This document shows positions 35,530-43,106 of a stretch of DNA of 64,000 bases, in pieces. The notes beneath the pieces are model-generated. The model saw only the letters and a list, made by a program, of their open reading frames with translations. It was not told the DNA's origin and did not search any database. This stretch comes from CAYGTO01 sp964352815 (GTDB lineage: Bacteria; Pseudomonadota; Alphaproteobacteria; Rickettsiales; UBA3002), in NCBI GenBank assembly GCA_964352815.1, contig CAYGTO010000010.1, positions 20,971-84,970 of the forward strand, in the 5' to 3' direction. How positions within the stretch are numbered: the stretch's first letter is position 1; every line of letters starts with the position of its first letter. A program made the translations under genes and the position numbers.

Positions 35530-36513
35530 CTACTCATCCACCACCAGCACCGTCGCACCGACGGTCTTACGCGCTTCCATATCGGCATGCGCCTGGGCGG
35601 CCTGCGAGAGGTAATAATTCTGGCCAATATGCGGGGTCAGCCGGCCTTCGCACACCGCACGGAACAGCTCCGACGCGCCGACAATATATTCGGCATGGCT
35701 GGCAAAATGATCTCGGAAATTTGGCCGCGTGATAAAGAGCGATCCCTTGCGCTGCATCTCGCCGAGATCCACCGGGTCAATCGGCCCAGATGCCTCACCA
35801 TAGCTCACCAATAGTCCAAAGACCGCCAAGCTCGCCACCGACGCGTCCCAGGTCGCCTTACCCACCGCGTCATAGACGACATTCACGCCCTCGCCTTTCG
35901 TGATCTCGCGCACCTTCTCGGCAATATCCTTCTCGCGGTAATTGATCACATGATCGCAGCCAAATTCCTTGGCTAGACGGCACTTTTCCTCGCTCCCCGC
36001 CGTGCCAATCACCGTCGCGCCGAGCTCTTTCGCCATCTGCACCAAGAGCAGCCCAACACCCCCGGCCGCTGCATGCACCAGCACCCGGCAACGATTATCG
36101 ACGCGAAACGTCCCGCGCACAAGCATTTGCGCCGTCAGCCCTTGCACCATCAGCGCGACCGCATGCTGTTCATGCACCTCATCAGGAATACGCACCAAAT
36201 GGTCTTCATTGATACAGCGCATTTGCGTATAGGCGCCAGGCGGGCCGCCCGCATAGGCAACACGCATCCCCACTTCGGTAAAAAACTCGCATCCTGGCCC
36301 AACCGCCTCAATGATGCCCGCACCTTCCATGCCAATGCCGCACGGGGTGCTCATCGGAAAATCGCCCGCGCGCTGCATGATATCGATATAATTCACCCCG
36401 ACCGCACTTTGCTTAATGCGCACCTCTTTATGGCCCGGCTCACCGACCTCGACCTCGCGCCACTGCATGACGTCTGGCCCGCCGGGCTGCTCAATGATGA
36501 TCGCTTTGGGCAT
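35530..36513 (-). CDS. NADPH:quinone oxidoreductase (zeta-crystallin/Qor family)
   Basis: A 327-residue zinc-free medium-chain dehydrogenase. The N-terminus PKAIIIEQPGGPDVMQWREVEVG and GVNYIDIMQRAG are Qor-like. The NADP Rossmann motif is HAAAGGVGLLLVQMAKELGATVIGT (~143-167), with GCDHVINYREKD following. No structural or catalytic zinc Cys cluster is present. The family reduces quinones by one electron, or enones. The Met at 36513 (MPKAII) is the usual start for the family; an upstream Met at 36534 is possible. Confidence 0.9.
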   Translation of the reverse strand: MPKAIIIEQPGGPDVMQWREVEVGEPGHKEVRIKQSAVGVNYIDIMQRAGDFPMSTPCGIGMEGAGIIEAVGPGCEFFTEVGMRVAYAGGPPGAYTQMRCINEDHLVRIPDEVHEQHAVALMVQGLTAQMLVRGTFRVDNRCRVLVHAAAGGVGLLLVQMAKELGATVIGTAGSEEKCRLAKEFGCDHVINYREKDIAEKVREITKGEGVNVVYDAVGKATWDASVASLAVFGLLVSYGEASGPIDPVDLGEMQRKGSLFITRPNFRDHFASHAEYIVGASELFRAVCEGRLTPHIGQNYYLSQAAQAHADMEARKTVGATVLVVDE

Positions 36514-36534
36514 GGTTTTCCTATTCTCCGTCAT

Positions 36535-36884
36535 CTTCGACCGCGTGTCACCCGAAGCTTAAGCGAAGGGTGAAGCTGCTGCGAGCGTCAGAGATCTCAT
36601 GCTACAAGATCCCCGAGGCGAACATGGTTCGCTCGACGATGACGAATCCCTTGTGTTTTCTTTAGTTCTTTTATATGACATTTCCAGCCGCGAAATACCA
36701 GAGGGAAAGAAAATGTATCAAGCGACCATACCCACAAGACTGTAACCCCGTCTTGATGACGGGGTGCGGGGGGCCCACATGCGTGAACTGTGCGTTACGC
36801 GCCAGACCCCGTAAAAGGTGCGGGGTGACATGTGTGGAGCGACGACACTCTCTAAACATTTCCGTTACAAACGACTAATGACTA
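36535..36884. other. 350-base intergenic region between qor and mnmE, mostly repeats
   Basis: The gap between the divergent qor and mnmE genes holds a diverged palindrome at 36541-36645 (GTGTCACCCGAAGC...GACGATGACG, with AGATCTCATGCTACAAGATC in the middle). A unique A/T-rich ~95 bases follows that may carry promoters, then the family G palindrome at 36742-36829 and the heptamer repeat before mnmE. No convincing coding frame or RNA gene was seen. Confidence 0.7.
36742..36829. repeat. Family G palindromic element upstream of mnmE
   Basis: The outer arms GTAACCCCGTCTTGATGACGGGGT and GACCCCGTAAAAGGTGCGGGGTGAC each form a CCCCG/CGGGG hairpin, and they also pair with each other. A GCGTGAACTGTGCGTTACGCG centre joins them. 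It is related to the half copy at 27007-27037. Confidence 0.72.
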
Positions 36885-36894
36885 ATGACTAACG
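36871..36894 (+). repeat. Heptanucleotide tandem repeat over the mnmE start
   Basis: ACGACTAATGACTAATGACTAACGAC contains the unit ATGACTA about three times. The first ATG (36878) opens a four-codon frame ending TAA. The second ATG (36885) is the mnmE start. Gain or loss of a 7-base unit would change the number of upstream starts without touching the mnmE frame. There is no Shine-Dalgarno sequence here. Confidence 0.65.
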
Positions 36895-38384
36895 ACTCAT
36901 CTACCATCATCGCGCTTGCCACGCCGCCCGGGAAATCGGGGGTGGCGGTGATACGCCTATCGGGGCCGGACGCGCTGTCGGCCTTGCCGGCGCTCGGCGT
37001 TACCCTCTCTCCCACCCCGCGTCACGCGCATTTGGTCGAGCTGAAAGACGGCGATTTGCCGATCGATCAGGCGCTGCTACTTTATTTCCCAAATCCGCAC
37101 AGCTTCACCGGCGAAGCAGTCATTGAGCTGCATTGCCATGGCGGCCGCGCCATCATTGAGCGCCTCATTCGCCTGCTCACTGCCCTGCCCGCCATTCGCG
37201 CCGCCGAGCCGGGGGAGTTCACGCGCCGCGCCGTCGAGAATGGAAAGCTCGATATTTTGCAGGCCGAGGGGCTGGCCGATCTGATCGAGGCCGACACCGA
37301 TGCCCAGCGCCAACAAGCCATCGCACAGCTTGGCGGCAACCGTTCCTCTCTGTATAATCAGCTGCGCGAGAAGGTCATTCACGCGCTGGCGCTGTTTGAG
37401 GCCTATATTGATTTTCCGGATGAGCCGGTGCCTGAGGCAGTGGTGGCGCAGGCCCAGCAAGATATTCAAGAAATTATCCATATGATCAATGGCTTACTAG
37501 ATGATCAGCATCAGGGGGAGATCATTCGTGACGGGGTCAAGGTCGCGATTATTGGCCCGCCCAATGCTGGAAAATCATCGCTTCTCAATTGGTTAGCGAA
37601 ACGTGATGTCGCCATTGTCTCTGACATTGCTGGCACCACGCGCGATGTGCTGGAAGTGTCGCTCGATCTCGATGGTCATCTCGTCCGACTCTATGATACG
37701 GCCGGGATTCGCGAGACAGACGAAACCATCGAGGCAGAGGGAATTCGCCGCGCTGAGGCCCATGCCGAAGACGCCCATCTACTGTTGGTTATGTTAGACT
37801 CTAATAGTGAACAATCCATCTCATTTCGCGAGAAGCGAAGCGACGAAGCGATCCATTCAAGCAAACAAAAATGGACTGCCGCGTCGGCTAGCGCCTCCTC
37901 GCAGAATAAAAAAACCGTTCCTAGCTTCCAACTTCCAGCCTCCCTTCAAAAGAAGCCGCATCTCATGCTTTGGAACAAGTGTGATCTGCTGCTTCGTCAT
38001 CCTGAGCCAAAAGCGAAGGATCTATCGCGCCACACGCACCAAGATTCTTCGTCGGCCACGCCTCCTCAGAATGACGGATTTTCTGAAAACTCCCTTTTCA
38101 TTTCCCTCAAAACCGGCGATGGCCTTGATGCATTCATGGCGTCTCTCACAGCCCAACTCCAGAATCATGTCAGCGCCGAGTCCTCAATCATCACCCGCGC
38201 GCGCCACCGCGATGCGTTGACCAAAGCGCGGGACTATCTTTCCCTCACCTTGACGCCAAAAGATCTCGAGCTAACATGTGAAGAGCTTCGCCTCGCCGCC
38301 GACCAGATTGGCGCGGTCACCGGCCATATCACCACCGATGATCTGCTCGACGTGATTTTCTCGTCTTTCTGCATCGGGAAATAA
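36885..38384 (+). CDS. mnmE: tRNA-modification GTPase MnmE with two in-frame repeat insertions
   Basis: Works with MnmG to make 5-carboxymethylaminomethyl-uridine at the tRNA wobble position. The N-terminal folate domain starts TIIALATPPGKSGVAVIRLSG and contains ELHCHGG. G-domain motifs are GPPNAGKSS (~224), DTAG (~270), NKCDL (~362) and SLKTGDGL (G5). The C-terminal FCIGK supplies the essential Cys. At 499 residues it is ~50 longer than usual because a family C element (~313-341) lies before G4 and a family A element (~371-397) lies between G4 and G5. Both sit in surface loops of the G domain. mnmG follows on the same strand. Confidence 0.95.
   Translation: MTNDSSTIIALATPPGKSGVAVIRLSGPDALSALPALGVTLSPTPRHAHLVELKDGDLPIDQALLLYFPNPHSFTGEAVIELHCHGGRAIIERLIRLLTALPAIRAAEPGEFTRRAVENGKLDILQAEGLADLIEADTDAQRQQAIAQLGGNRSSLYNQLREKVIHALALFEAYIDFPDEPVPEAVVAQAQQDIQEIIHMINGLLDDQHQGEIIRDGVKVAIIGPPNAGKSSLLNWLAKRDVAIVSDIAGTTRDVLEVSLDLDGHLVRLYDTAGIRETDETIEAEGIRRAEAHAEDAHLLLVMLDSNSEQSISFREKRSDEAIHSSKQKWTAASASASSQNKKTVPSFQLPASLQKKPHLMLWNKCDLLLRHPEPKAKDLSRHTHQDSSSATPPQNDGFSENSLFISLKTGDGLDAFMASLTAQLQNHVSAESSIITRARHRDALTKARDYLSLTLTPKDLELTCEELRLAADQIGAVTGHITTDDLLDVIFSSFCIGK
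37822..37907 (+). repeat. Family C palindromic element, copy C3 (in mnmE)
   Basis: CATTTCGCGAGAAGCGAAGC...GCGATCCATT...AATGGACTGCCGCGTCGGC...CCTCCTCGCAGAAT. The ends and the central ATCCA/TGGA pair are inverse complements. It is translated FREKRSDEAIHSS...WTAASASASSQN, the same phase as the hemF and yejF copies. Confidence 0.85.
37995..38076 (+). repeat. Family A palindromic element, copy A2 (in mnmE)
   Basis: CGTCATCCTGAG...GAAGGATCTATCGCGCCACACG...AGATTCTTCGTC...CCTCAGAATGACG. It is read as RHPEPKAKDLSRH...DSSSA...PQND. A 24-base core, including AAGGATCTATCGCGCCACAC, is identical to the xerC copy, implying a recent common source. Confidence 0.9.
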
Positions 38385-38390
38385 TGTATG

Positions 38391-38491
38391 TTTGCCCCTG
38401 CTCCGGTTTCCTGACCTCCGCAATAGGCCTAACGGGTTGGCTTGCGCCGCCCTTCGGGTCGCCGACTAAAGGTTCGGCCTACTGGCCTCAT
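38391..38491 (-). repeat. Family B element, copy B5
   Basis: On the minus strand it reads GAGGCCAGTAGGCCGAACCTTTAGTC, an enlarged second hairpin (GGCGACCCGAAGGGCGGCGCAAGCC) and GTTAGGCCTA, ending GGGGCAAAC. The third hairpin has diverged to GGTC-AGGAA-ACC. It starts 7 bases after the mnmE stop and may serve as its 3' hairpin. Confidence 0.8.
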
Positions 38492-38605
38492 CTATTTTGT
38501 TGATCCTATGTCTCTGTACAACGCGGGAGCATTAGGAAAATTCCTCCTTGGCATGGGCAGGTTTTTCTGGCATAGCATTCCACAGATATAGAACGGGTAT
38601 CAAAA

Positions 38606-38621
38606 TGTTTCACGTGAAACA
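38606..38621. promoter_or_regulatory. parS centromere site 1
   Basis: A perfect 16-base palindrome TGTTTCACGTGAAACA, the consensus ParB loading site of chromosomal ParABS systems. It lies 56 bases upstream of the mnmG start, about 3.4 kb from parB. Confidence 0.95.
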
Positions 38622-38676
38622 TTTTTATCCAGCTCCCGGATGACGGGTGTGGCACAAAAGAAATAGGGTAGTGAAA

Positions 38677-40536
38677 ATGACACAGCAGCATCACTATGAT
38701 GTGATCGTGGTGGGCGGCGGACATGCCGGCACCGAGGCCTGCGCCGCAGCGGCGCGGCTTGGTGCGCGCACGCTCCTTCTTACCCATAAGAAAGCGACGA
38801 TTGGTGAGATGTCCTGTAACCCGGCGATTGGCGGCGTGGCGAAAGGCACCTTGGTGCGCGAAATCGATGCATTGGATGGGGTAATGGGCCGGGCGATTGA
38901 TCGTGCTGGTATTCATTTTCGGATGCTTAACCAGAGTAAAGGTCCCGCCGTCCGTGGCCCGCGCGCCCAGGCAGATCGGAAGCTTTACCGCGAAGCCATT
39001 CAAGACATGCTGTTTCACTATGAAAATCTCGATATTATTGAAGATGGCGTCGATGATGTGATTTTGGATAATGGCGCTCTGAAAGGGGCGATTGGCGCCT
39101 CGGGAACGCATTACCACGCCCCTGCCCTGGTCCTTACCACCGGCACGTTTTTAAAAGGCAAAATCCATCTGGGCGAAAAGAATTGGCCCGCCGGACGGAT
39201 CGATGAAGCGCCGGCCATTCAACTCTCAGACACGCTGTATGGGCTTGGCCTCCAGATGGGCCGCCTCAAGACCGGTACGCCGGCACGGCTTGATGGCCGA
39301 ACCATTGATTGGAGCCTTTGCGAACCCCAACCGGGTGACACGCCGCCCACCCCTTTCTCCTATCTCACGGACGAGATTCGTGTTCCGCAAATTGAATGTT
39401 TCATTACCCATACCAACCCCGAAACACATAAAATTATCCAAGCCAATCTTGATCGTTCACCGATGTATTCTGGGCAGATTGAATCGATTGGCCCGCGCTA
39501 TTGCCCGTCCATTGAAGACAAGGTGGTGCGCTTTGCAGACCGTGAACGCCATCAAATTTTCTTGGAGCCGGAAGGGCTCGATGATCACACCGTTTATCCG
39601 AACGGTATCTCAACCTCGCTCCCCGAAGATGTTCAAGAGGCGTTGATTCATTCCATCGTCGGGCTCGAGAATGTCACCATTTTGCGGCCGGGCTATGCGA
39701 TTGAATATGATTATGTCGATCCACGTGAATTGCATCCAACGCTGGAAACAAAGAAAGTAAAAGGCCTGTATTTGGCTGGACAAATCAATGGCACGACAGG
39801 CTATGAAGAGGCTGGCGGGCAGGGGTTGATTGCCGGGCTGAATGCAGCATTGTCACACTCGAACCGCCACTTCACCCTCGACCGGGCCGATGCCTATATT
39901 GGCGTGATGATCGATGATCTCATCACTCTGGGAACGCAAGAGCCGTACCGGATGTTTACCTCACGTGCGGAATATCGGCTCACCCTGCGCCCGGATAATG
40001 CCGATCTGCGTTTGACGCAAAAAGGCATGGATATTGGATGCGTGAAAGAGGAACGGATTCAGGCCTTTGAAGATAAATGCTCACGGCTTAATCAAAGCCG
40101 TACGCTTTGCGATGGCTTAACCATGACTCCAAATGAGGCGGAGCGTCATGGCATTCATTTAAATAAGGATGGTATTCGTCGTTCGGCCTTTGAGCTGATG
40201 TCTTATCCTCATGTCACCTATGAAATGCTCTGTGATATTTGGCCGGAATTGAAGGAGATAGATCAAGACGTCAAAGAACAACTTGAGATCGACGCGACCT
40301 ACCATGGCTATTTGGAGCGCCAGCGTTTGGATATTGAAGCCTTCAAAAAAGAAGAGCATGTGCGTATTCCGGACTCGATCGACTATGATGCGATTCCATC
40401 TTTATCGAATGAGATTCGCACCAAGCTGAAAGAGTATCAACCGCAAAACTTGGGAATGGCGGGTCGTATCTCTGGCGTGACACCCGCCGCGATCACCATT
40501 CTCTCGGCGCATCTCAAACGCCGCCACGTCGCATAA
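38677..40536 (+). CDS. mnmG: tRNA uridine-5-carboxymethylaminomethyl modification enzyme MnmG (GidA)
   Basis: The FAD-dependent partner of MnmE. VIVVGGGHAGTEACAAAARLG near the N-terminus binds FAD. SCNPAIGGVAKGTLVREIDALDG and RMLNQSKGPAVRGPRAQADR are hallmark blocks, as are LTTGTFLKGKIHLG, GLYLAGQINGTTGYEEAGGQGLIAGLNAA and the C-terminal LSNEIRTKLKEYQPQNLGMAGRISGVTPAAI. The Met at 38677 gives 619 residues, the family norm, rather than the frame opening at 38647. It begins the mnmG-rsmG-parA-parB cluster found near many chromosome origins. Confidence 0.97.
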   Translation: MTQQHHYDVIVVGGGHAGTEACAAAARLGARTLLLTHKKATIGEMSCNPAIGGVAKGTLVREIDALDGVMGRAIDRAGIHFRMLNQSKGPAVRGPRAQADRKLYREAIQDMLFHYENLDIIEDGVDDVILDNGALKGAIGASGTHYHAPALVLTTGTFLKGKIHLGEKNWPAGRIDEAPAIQLSDTLYGLGLQMGRLKTGTPARLDGRTIDWSLCEPQPGDTPPTPFSYLTDEIRVPQIECFITHTNPETHKIIQANLDRSPMYSGQIESIGPRYCPSIEDKVVRFADRERHQIFLEPEGLDDHTVYPNGISTSLPEDVQEALIHSIVGLENVTILRPGYAIEYDYVDPRELHPTLETKKVKGLYLAGQINGTTGYEEAGGQGLIAGLNAALSHSNRHFTLDRADAYIGVMIDDLITLGTQEPYRMFTSRAEYRLTLRPDNADLRLTQKGMDIGCVKEERIQAFEDKCSRLNQSRTLCDGLTMTPNEAERHGIHLNKDGIRRSAFELMSYPHVTYEMLCDIWPELKEIDQDVKEQLEIDATYHGYLERQRLDIEAFKKEEHVRIPDSIDYDAIPSLSNEIRTKLKEYQPQNLGMAGRISGVTPAAITILSAHLKRRHVA

Positions 40537-40537
40537 C

Positions 40538-41191
40538 ATGTCATCCGCGCTTAACGCATATGAAAGGTGGAAGGATGCCTTTGGTGTTTCACGTGAAACA
40601 TTTGAGCGCATAGAAACCTATGGGCGCCTTCTTCTTCAGTGGAGTAAGAAAATCAATCTGATTTCCCACGCCGATCAAACCCATTTATGGGAACGGCATT
40701 TATGGGATTCAGCGCATCTCTATCAGACCATGCAACAGAATGTTTCACGTGAAACATTCGAGAAGGGGCGGCTTCTTGATATTGGATCTGGGGGAGGACT
40801 CCCCGGTTGCATTTTGGCCATACTAGGGAAGAAGTATGTCACACTTGTCGAGAGTGACGAAAGAAAAACAGCGTTTCTTCATCGGGTTAATGGGGAGCTA
40901 AGCTTAGCTATGGCTATTCACACACAGCGTATCGAAAATGTTTCACGTGAAACATTCGACCTTATCACAGCACGAGCACTCGCCCCCGTCTCCCAACTTT
41001 TAGGATATTCCGAGCCGTTTATGGGGACAGATTCGGTTTGTTTCTTTCCTAAAGGCAGACAGTGGCGTAAGGAAATAGACGAAGCAAAACAGAGATGGCA
41101 CTTCACGGTTCGGGCACATCCAGGCCACAGCGACCCAGAAGCTGCGATCCTAACACTCTCGGAACTACAAGCACATGACGCGAATTCTTAG
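40538..41191 (+). CDS. rsmG: 16S rRNA (guanine-527-N7)-methyltransferase, gene containing three parS sites
   Basis: Methylates G527 of 16S rRNA using SAM. FERIETYGRLLLQWSKKINLISHAD is the typical N-terminal helix pair. LLDIGSGGGLPGCILAI (~80-96) is the SAM-binding loop, with LVESDERKTAFL following and ITARALAPVSQLL later. The 217-residue length is normal. Unusually, three perfect parS palindromes lie in the coding sequence at 40585, 40741 and 40939, each read as the pentapeptide VSRETF context. The gene starts 1 base after mnmG and overlaps parA by 17 bases. Confidence 0.95.
   Translation: MSSALNAYERWKDAFGVSRETFERIETYGRLLLQWSKKINLISHADQTHLWERHLWDSAHLYQTMQQNVSRETFEKGRLLDIGSGGGLPGCILAILGKKYVTLVESDERKTAFLHRVNGELSLAMAIHTQRIENVSRETFDLITARALAPVSQLLGYSEPFMGTDSVCFFPKGRQWRKEIDEAKQRWHFTVRAHPGHSDPEAAILTLSELQAHDANS
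40585..40600. promoter_or_regulatory. parS site 2 (within rsmG)
   Basis: Perfect TGTTTCACGTGAAACA near the 5' end of rsmG, read in frame as GVSRETFE. A canonical ParB nucleation site. Confidence 0.95.
40741..40756. promoter_or_regulatory. parS site 3 (within rsmG)
   Basis: Perfect TGTTTCACGTGAAACA, read in frame as NVSRETFE. It lies 156 bases after site 2, an exact multiple of three. Confidence 0.95.
40939..40954. promoter_or_regulatory. parS site 4 (within rsmG)
   Basis: Perfect TGTTTCACGTGAAACA, read in frame as NVSRETFD. It lies 198 bases after site 3 and about 1.1 kb upstream of parB. Confidence 0.95.
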
Positions 41192-41993
41192 TGTGGTCAA
41201 TCAAAAGGGCGGGGTCGGCAAAACCACGACCACTGTCAATATGGCCACGGCCCTTGCCGCGATTGGAAAAGAGGTTCTCCTAATTGATCTCGACCCGCAA
41301 GGCAATGCCAGCACGGGTTTAGGCCTCGATGCGGCCGACCGCACCTCAACGATTTATGACGCTATGGCCGCGCCGGAAACCACCGAACAATACATACTTC
41401 CATCGAAAATACAGCGGCTTAGCATCCTTCCTTCGACCATTGATCTCTCCGGGGCAGAGATTGAATTGGTGGGCATTGAGGGGCGTGAATTCATTCTGAA
41501 GGATGTCGCGCGTCACATCCCATCCCGTTTTGATTATTGCATCATTGATTGCCCGCCATCCCTCGGCCTGTTGACGATGAACGCCCTGTGCGCCTCGGAT
41601 GCGGCCCTCATTCCCCTGCAATGCGAGTTTTATGCACTGGAAGGGCTCAGCCATTTATTGAAAACCATCACATTGATGCAAGGCCGGCTAAACCCTACAC
41701 TCACAATTCAAGGCGTTGTGCTGACCATGTATGATAAACGCAACCGGCTCACGCAGCAGATCGAGGCCGATGTGCGCGGATTTCTAGGAGAGCAAGTGTA
41801 TAAGACGGTCATCCCCCGCAATGTTCGCATGTCGGAAGCGCCGTCTCACGGTAAGCCTGCCTTGCTGTATGACCTCAACTGCGCTGGCTCACAAGCCTAT
41901 CTCAAATTAGCGCGTGAGCTGATTCGCCGTGAACGGCTCGCCACCAAAACCAATGAAACGACAGCGAAAGCACCCACCGAAGAAGTGGCTTAG
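41175..41993 (+). CDS. parA: Chromosome partitioning ATPase ParA (Soj)
   Basis: A P-loop ATPase of 272 residues that moves ParB-parS complexes over the nucleoid. The deviant Walker A is NQKGGVGKTTTTVNMATALA (~9-28), with LLIDLDPQGNASTGLG (A'), DYCIIDCPPSLGLLTMNAL (B) and a C-terminal VRMSEAPSHGKPALLYD. The start overlaps rsmG by 17 bases, so it is translationally linked to the gene that carries the parS sites. parB follows 52 bases later with its own ribosome-binding site. Confidence 0.97.
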   Translation: MTRILSVVNQKGGVGKTTTTVNMATALAAIGKEVLLIDLDPQGNASTGLGLDAADRTSTIYDAMAAPETTEQYILPSKIQRLSILPSTIDLSGAEIELVGIEGREFILKDVARHIPSRFDYCIIDCPPSLGLLTMNALCASDAALIPLQCEFYALEGLSHLLKTITLMQGRLNPTLTIQGVVLTMYDKRNRLTQQIEADVRGFLGEQVYKTVIPRNVRMSEAPSHGKPALLYDLNCAGSQAYLKLARELIRRERLATKTNETTAKAPTEEVA

Positions 41994-42045
41994 CCCCTTC
42001 CGAGAAACCGTGCCACACGCTATCATAGACAAAAAAGGAGTATTT

Positions 42046-43038
42046 ATGGAATCTAAAACCGCATCAAAAGGCTTGGGGAAGGGGCTTTCAGCCCTGATGA
42101 GCGAGGAATACAGCGCTACTGTGAAAGAGGCGCCGCGCCCATCCGCCGCACAAAATACTGGCGCCGCATCTACCGAATCTAAAGGCGATTCCGGAAGCAA
42201 AGAGAATCGGATTCTCAGCATTCCGGTCGAATCGCTACATTCCGGAATGTACCAGCCGCGGCAACATTTCGATAATGCCTCCCTGGAAGAACTCGCCGAA
42301 TCGATCCGCGTTAACGGGATCATGCAACCGATTATCGTACGCGCTTCTCAAGAAAAAACGGGCCTCTATGAAATCATCGCCGGGGAGCGGCGCTGGCGCG
42401 CGGCACAGAAAGCAGAGCTGAACTATGTACCCGTAATCGTCCGCGATATTGACGATAAGCAGACCCTTGAGCTGGCCCTGATCGAGAATATTCAGCGCCA
42501 AGATTTATCTCCCCTCGAAGAAGCACGCGGGTTCAAACGCTTAATGGAAGAGTTTCACTACACGCAAGAAGGACTCTCGACCGTCGTGGGCAAAAGCCGG
42601 AGCCATGTGTCGAACCTGATACGCCTCTTGACCTTGCCGGCGAGCATCCATCCCTACATTGATGATGGTTCGCTTTCGATGGGCCATGCGCGCGCACTGA
42701 TCGGCCTTGAGAATGAGAAAATGGCAGAGGAAATCGCCGCTGCGATCATTGAGAAAGGCCTCAATGTCCGCCAGGTGGAAACACTGCGTCGGAAGATTGT
42801 GAACGGGGAAGGGGGGGCAGACACGTATAAGAAAACCGCCCCTAAACGCAGCCAAGGCTATGGCCAAGACGTGCCAAAACCCGAGGAAATCCAGGAGCTT
42901 GAAGGCGCTTTATCTAATGCGCTCGGAATGAATGTTACCATTCAGGACAGAGGCAATCGCGGCGCTTTTATCATGGAATATGAATCGCTTGCACAGCTGG
43001 ATGACATCATCCAGCGTCTGACCGACAGCGCGATTTAA
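42046..43038 (+). CDS. parB: Chromosome partitioning protein ParB (Spo0J)
   Basis: A CTP-dependent DNA clamp that loads at parS. The N-terminus KGLGKGLSALMSEEY is the ParA-contacting motif. A disordered linker follows, then the CTPase domain with IPVESLHSGMYQPRQHFD, IMQPIIVRA, GERRWRAAQ (the CTP motif) and LIENIQRQDLSPLEEA. A helix-turn-helix (TVVGKSRSHVSNLIRLL, ~180) recognises parS, and the C-terminal dimer domain ends ...QLDDIIQRLTDSAI. AAAAAAGGAG sits 5 bases before the ATG at 42046, so the longer frame from 41929 is rejected. The 330-residue length is normal. Confidence 0.97.
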   Translation: MESKTASKGLGKGLSALMSEEYSATVKEAPRPSAAQNTGAASTESKGDSGSKENRILSIPVESLHSGMYQPRQHFDNASLEELAESIRVNGIMQPIIVRASQEKTGLYEIIAGERRWRAAQKAELNYVPVIVRDIDDKQTLELALIENIQRQDLSPLEEARGFKRLMEEFHYTQEGLSTVVGKSRSHVSNLIRLLTLPASIHPYIDDGSLSMGHARALIGLENEKMAEEIAAAIIEKGLNVRQVETLRRKIVNGEGGADTYKKTAPKRSQGYGQDVPKPEEIQELEGALSNALGMNVTIQDRGNRGAFIMEYESLAQLDDIIQRLTDSAI

Positions 43039-43106
43039 TTGTCATAAAACTGTCATTCTATAGAACGTATGTCGCGATATATTCCTTCTAACGCATAGGA
43101 GGGAAT

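Noticed and set aside
38492..38605. tRNA or small RNA gene upstream of mnmG
   Set aside because: No cloverleaf, CCA end or T-loop sequence could be found in this or the other intergenic gaps.
41929..42045. Upstream extension of parB
   Set aside because: It overlaps the end of parA, and AAAAAAGGAG directly precedes the Met at 42046.
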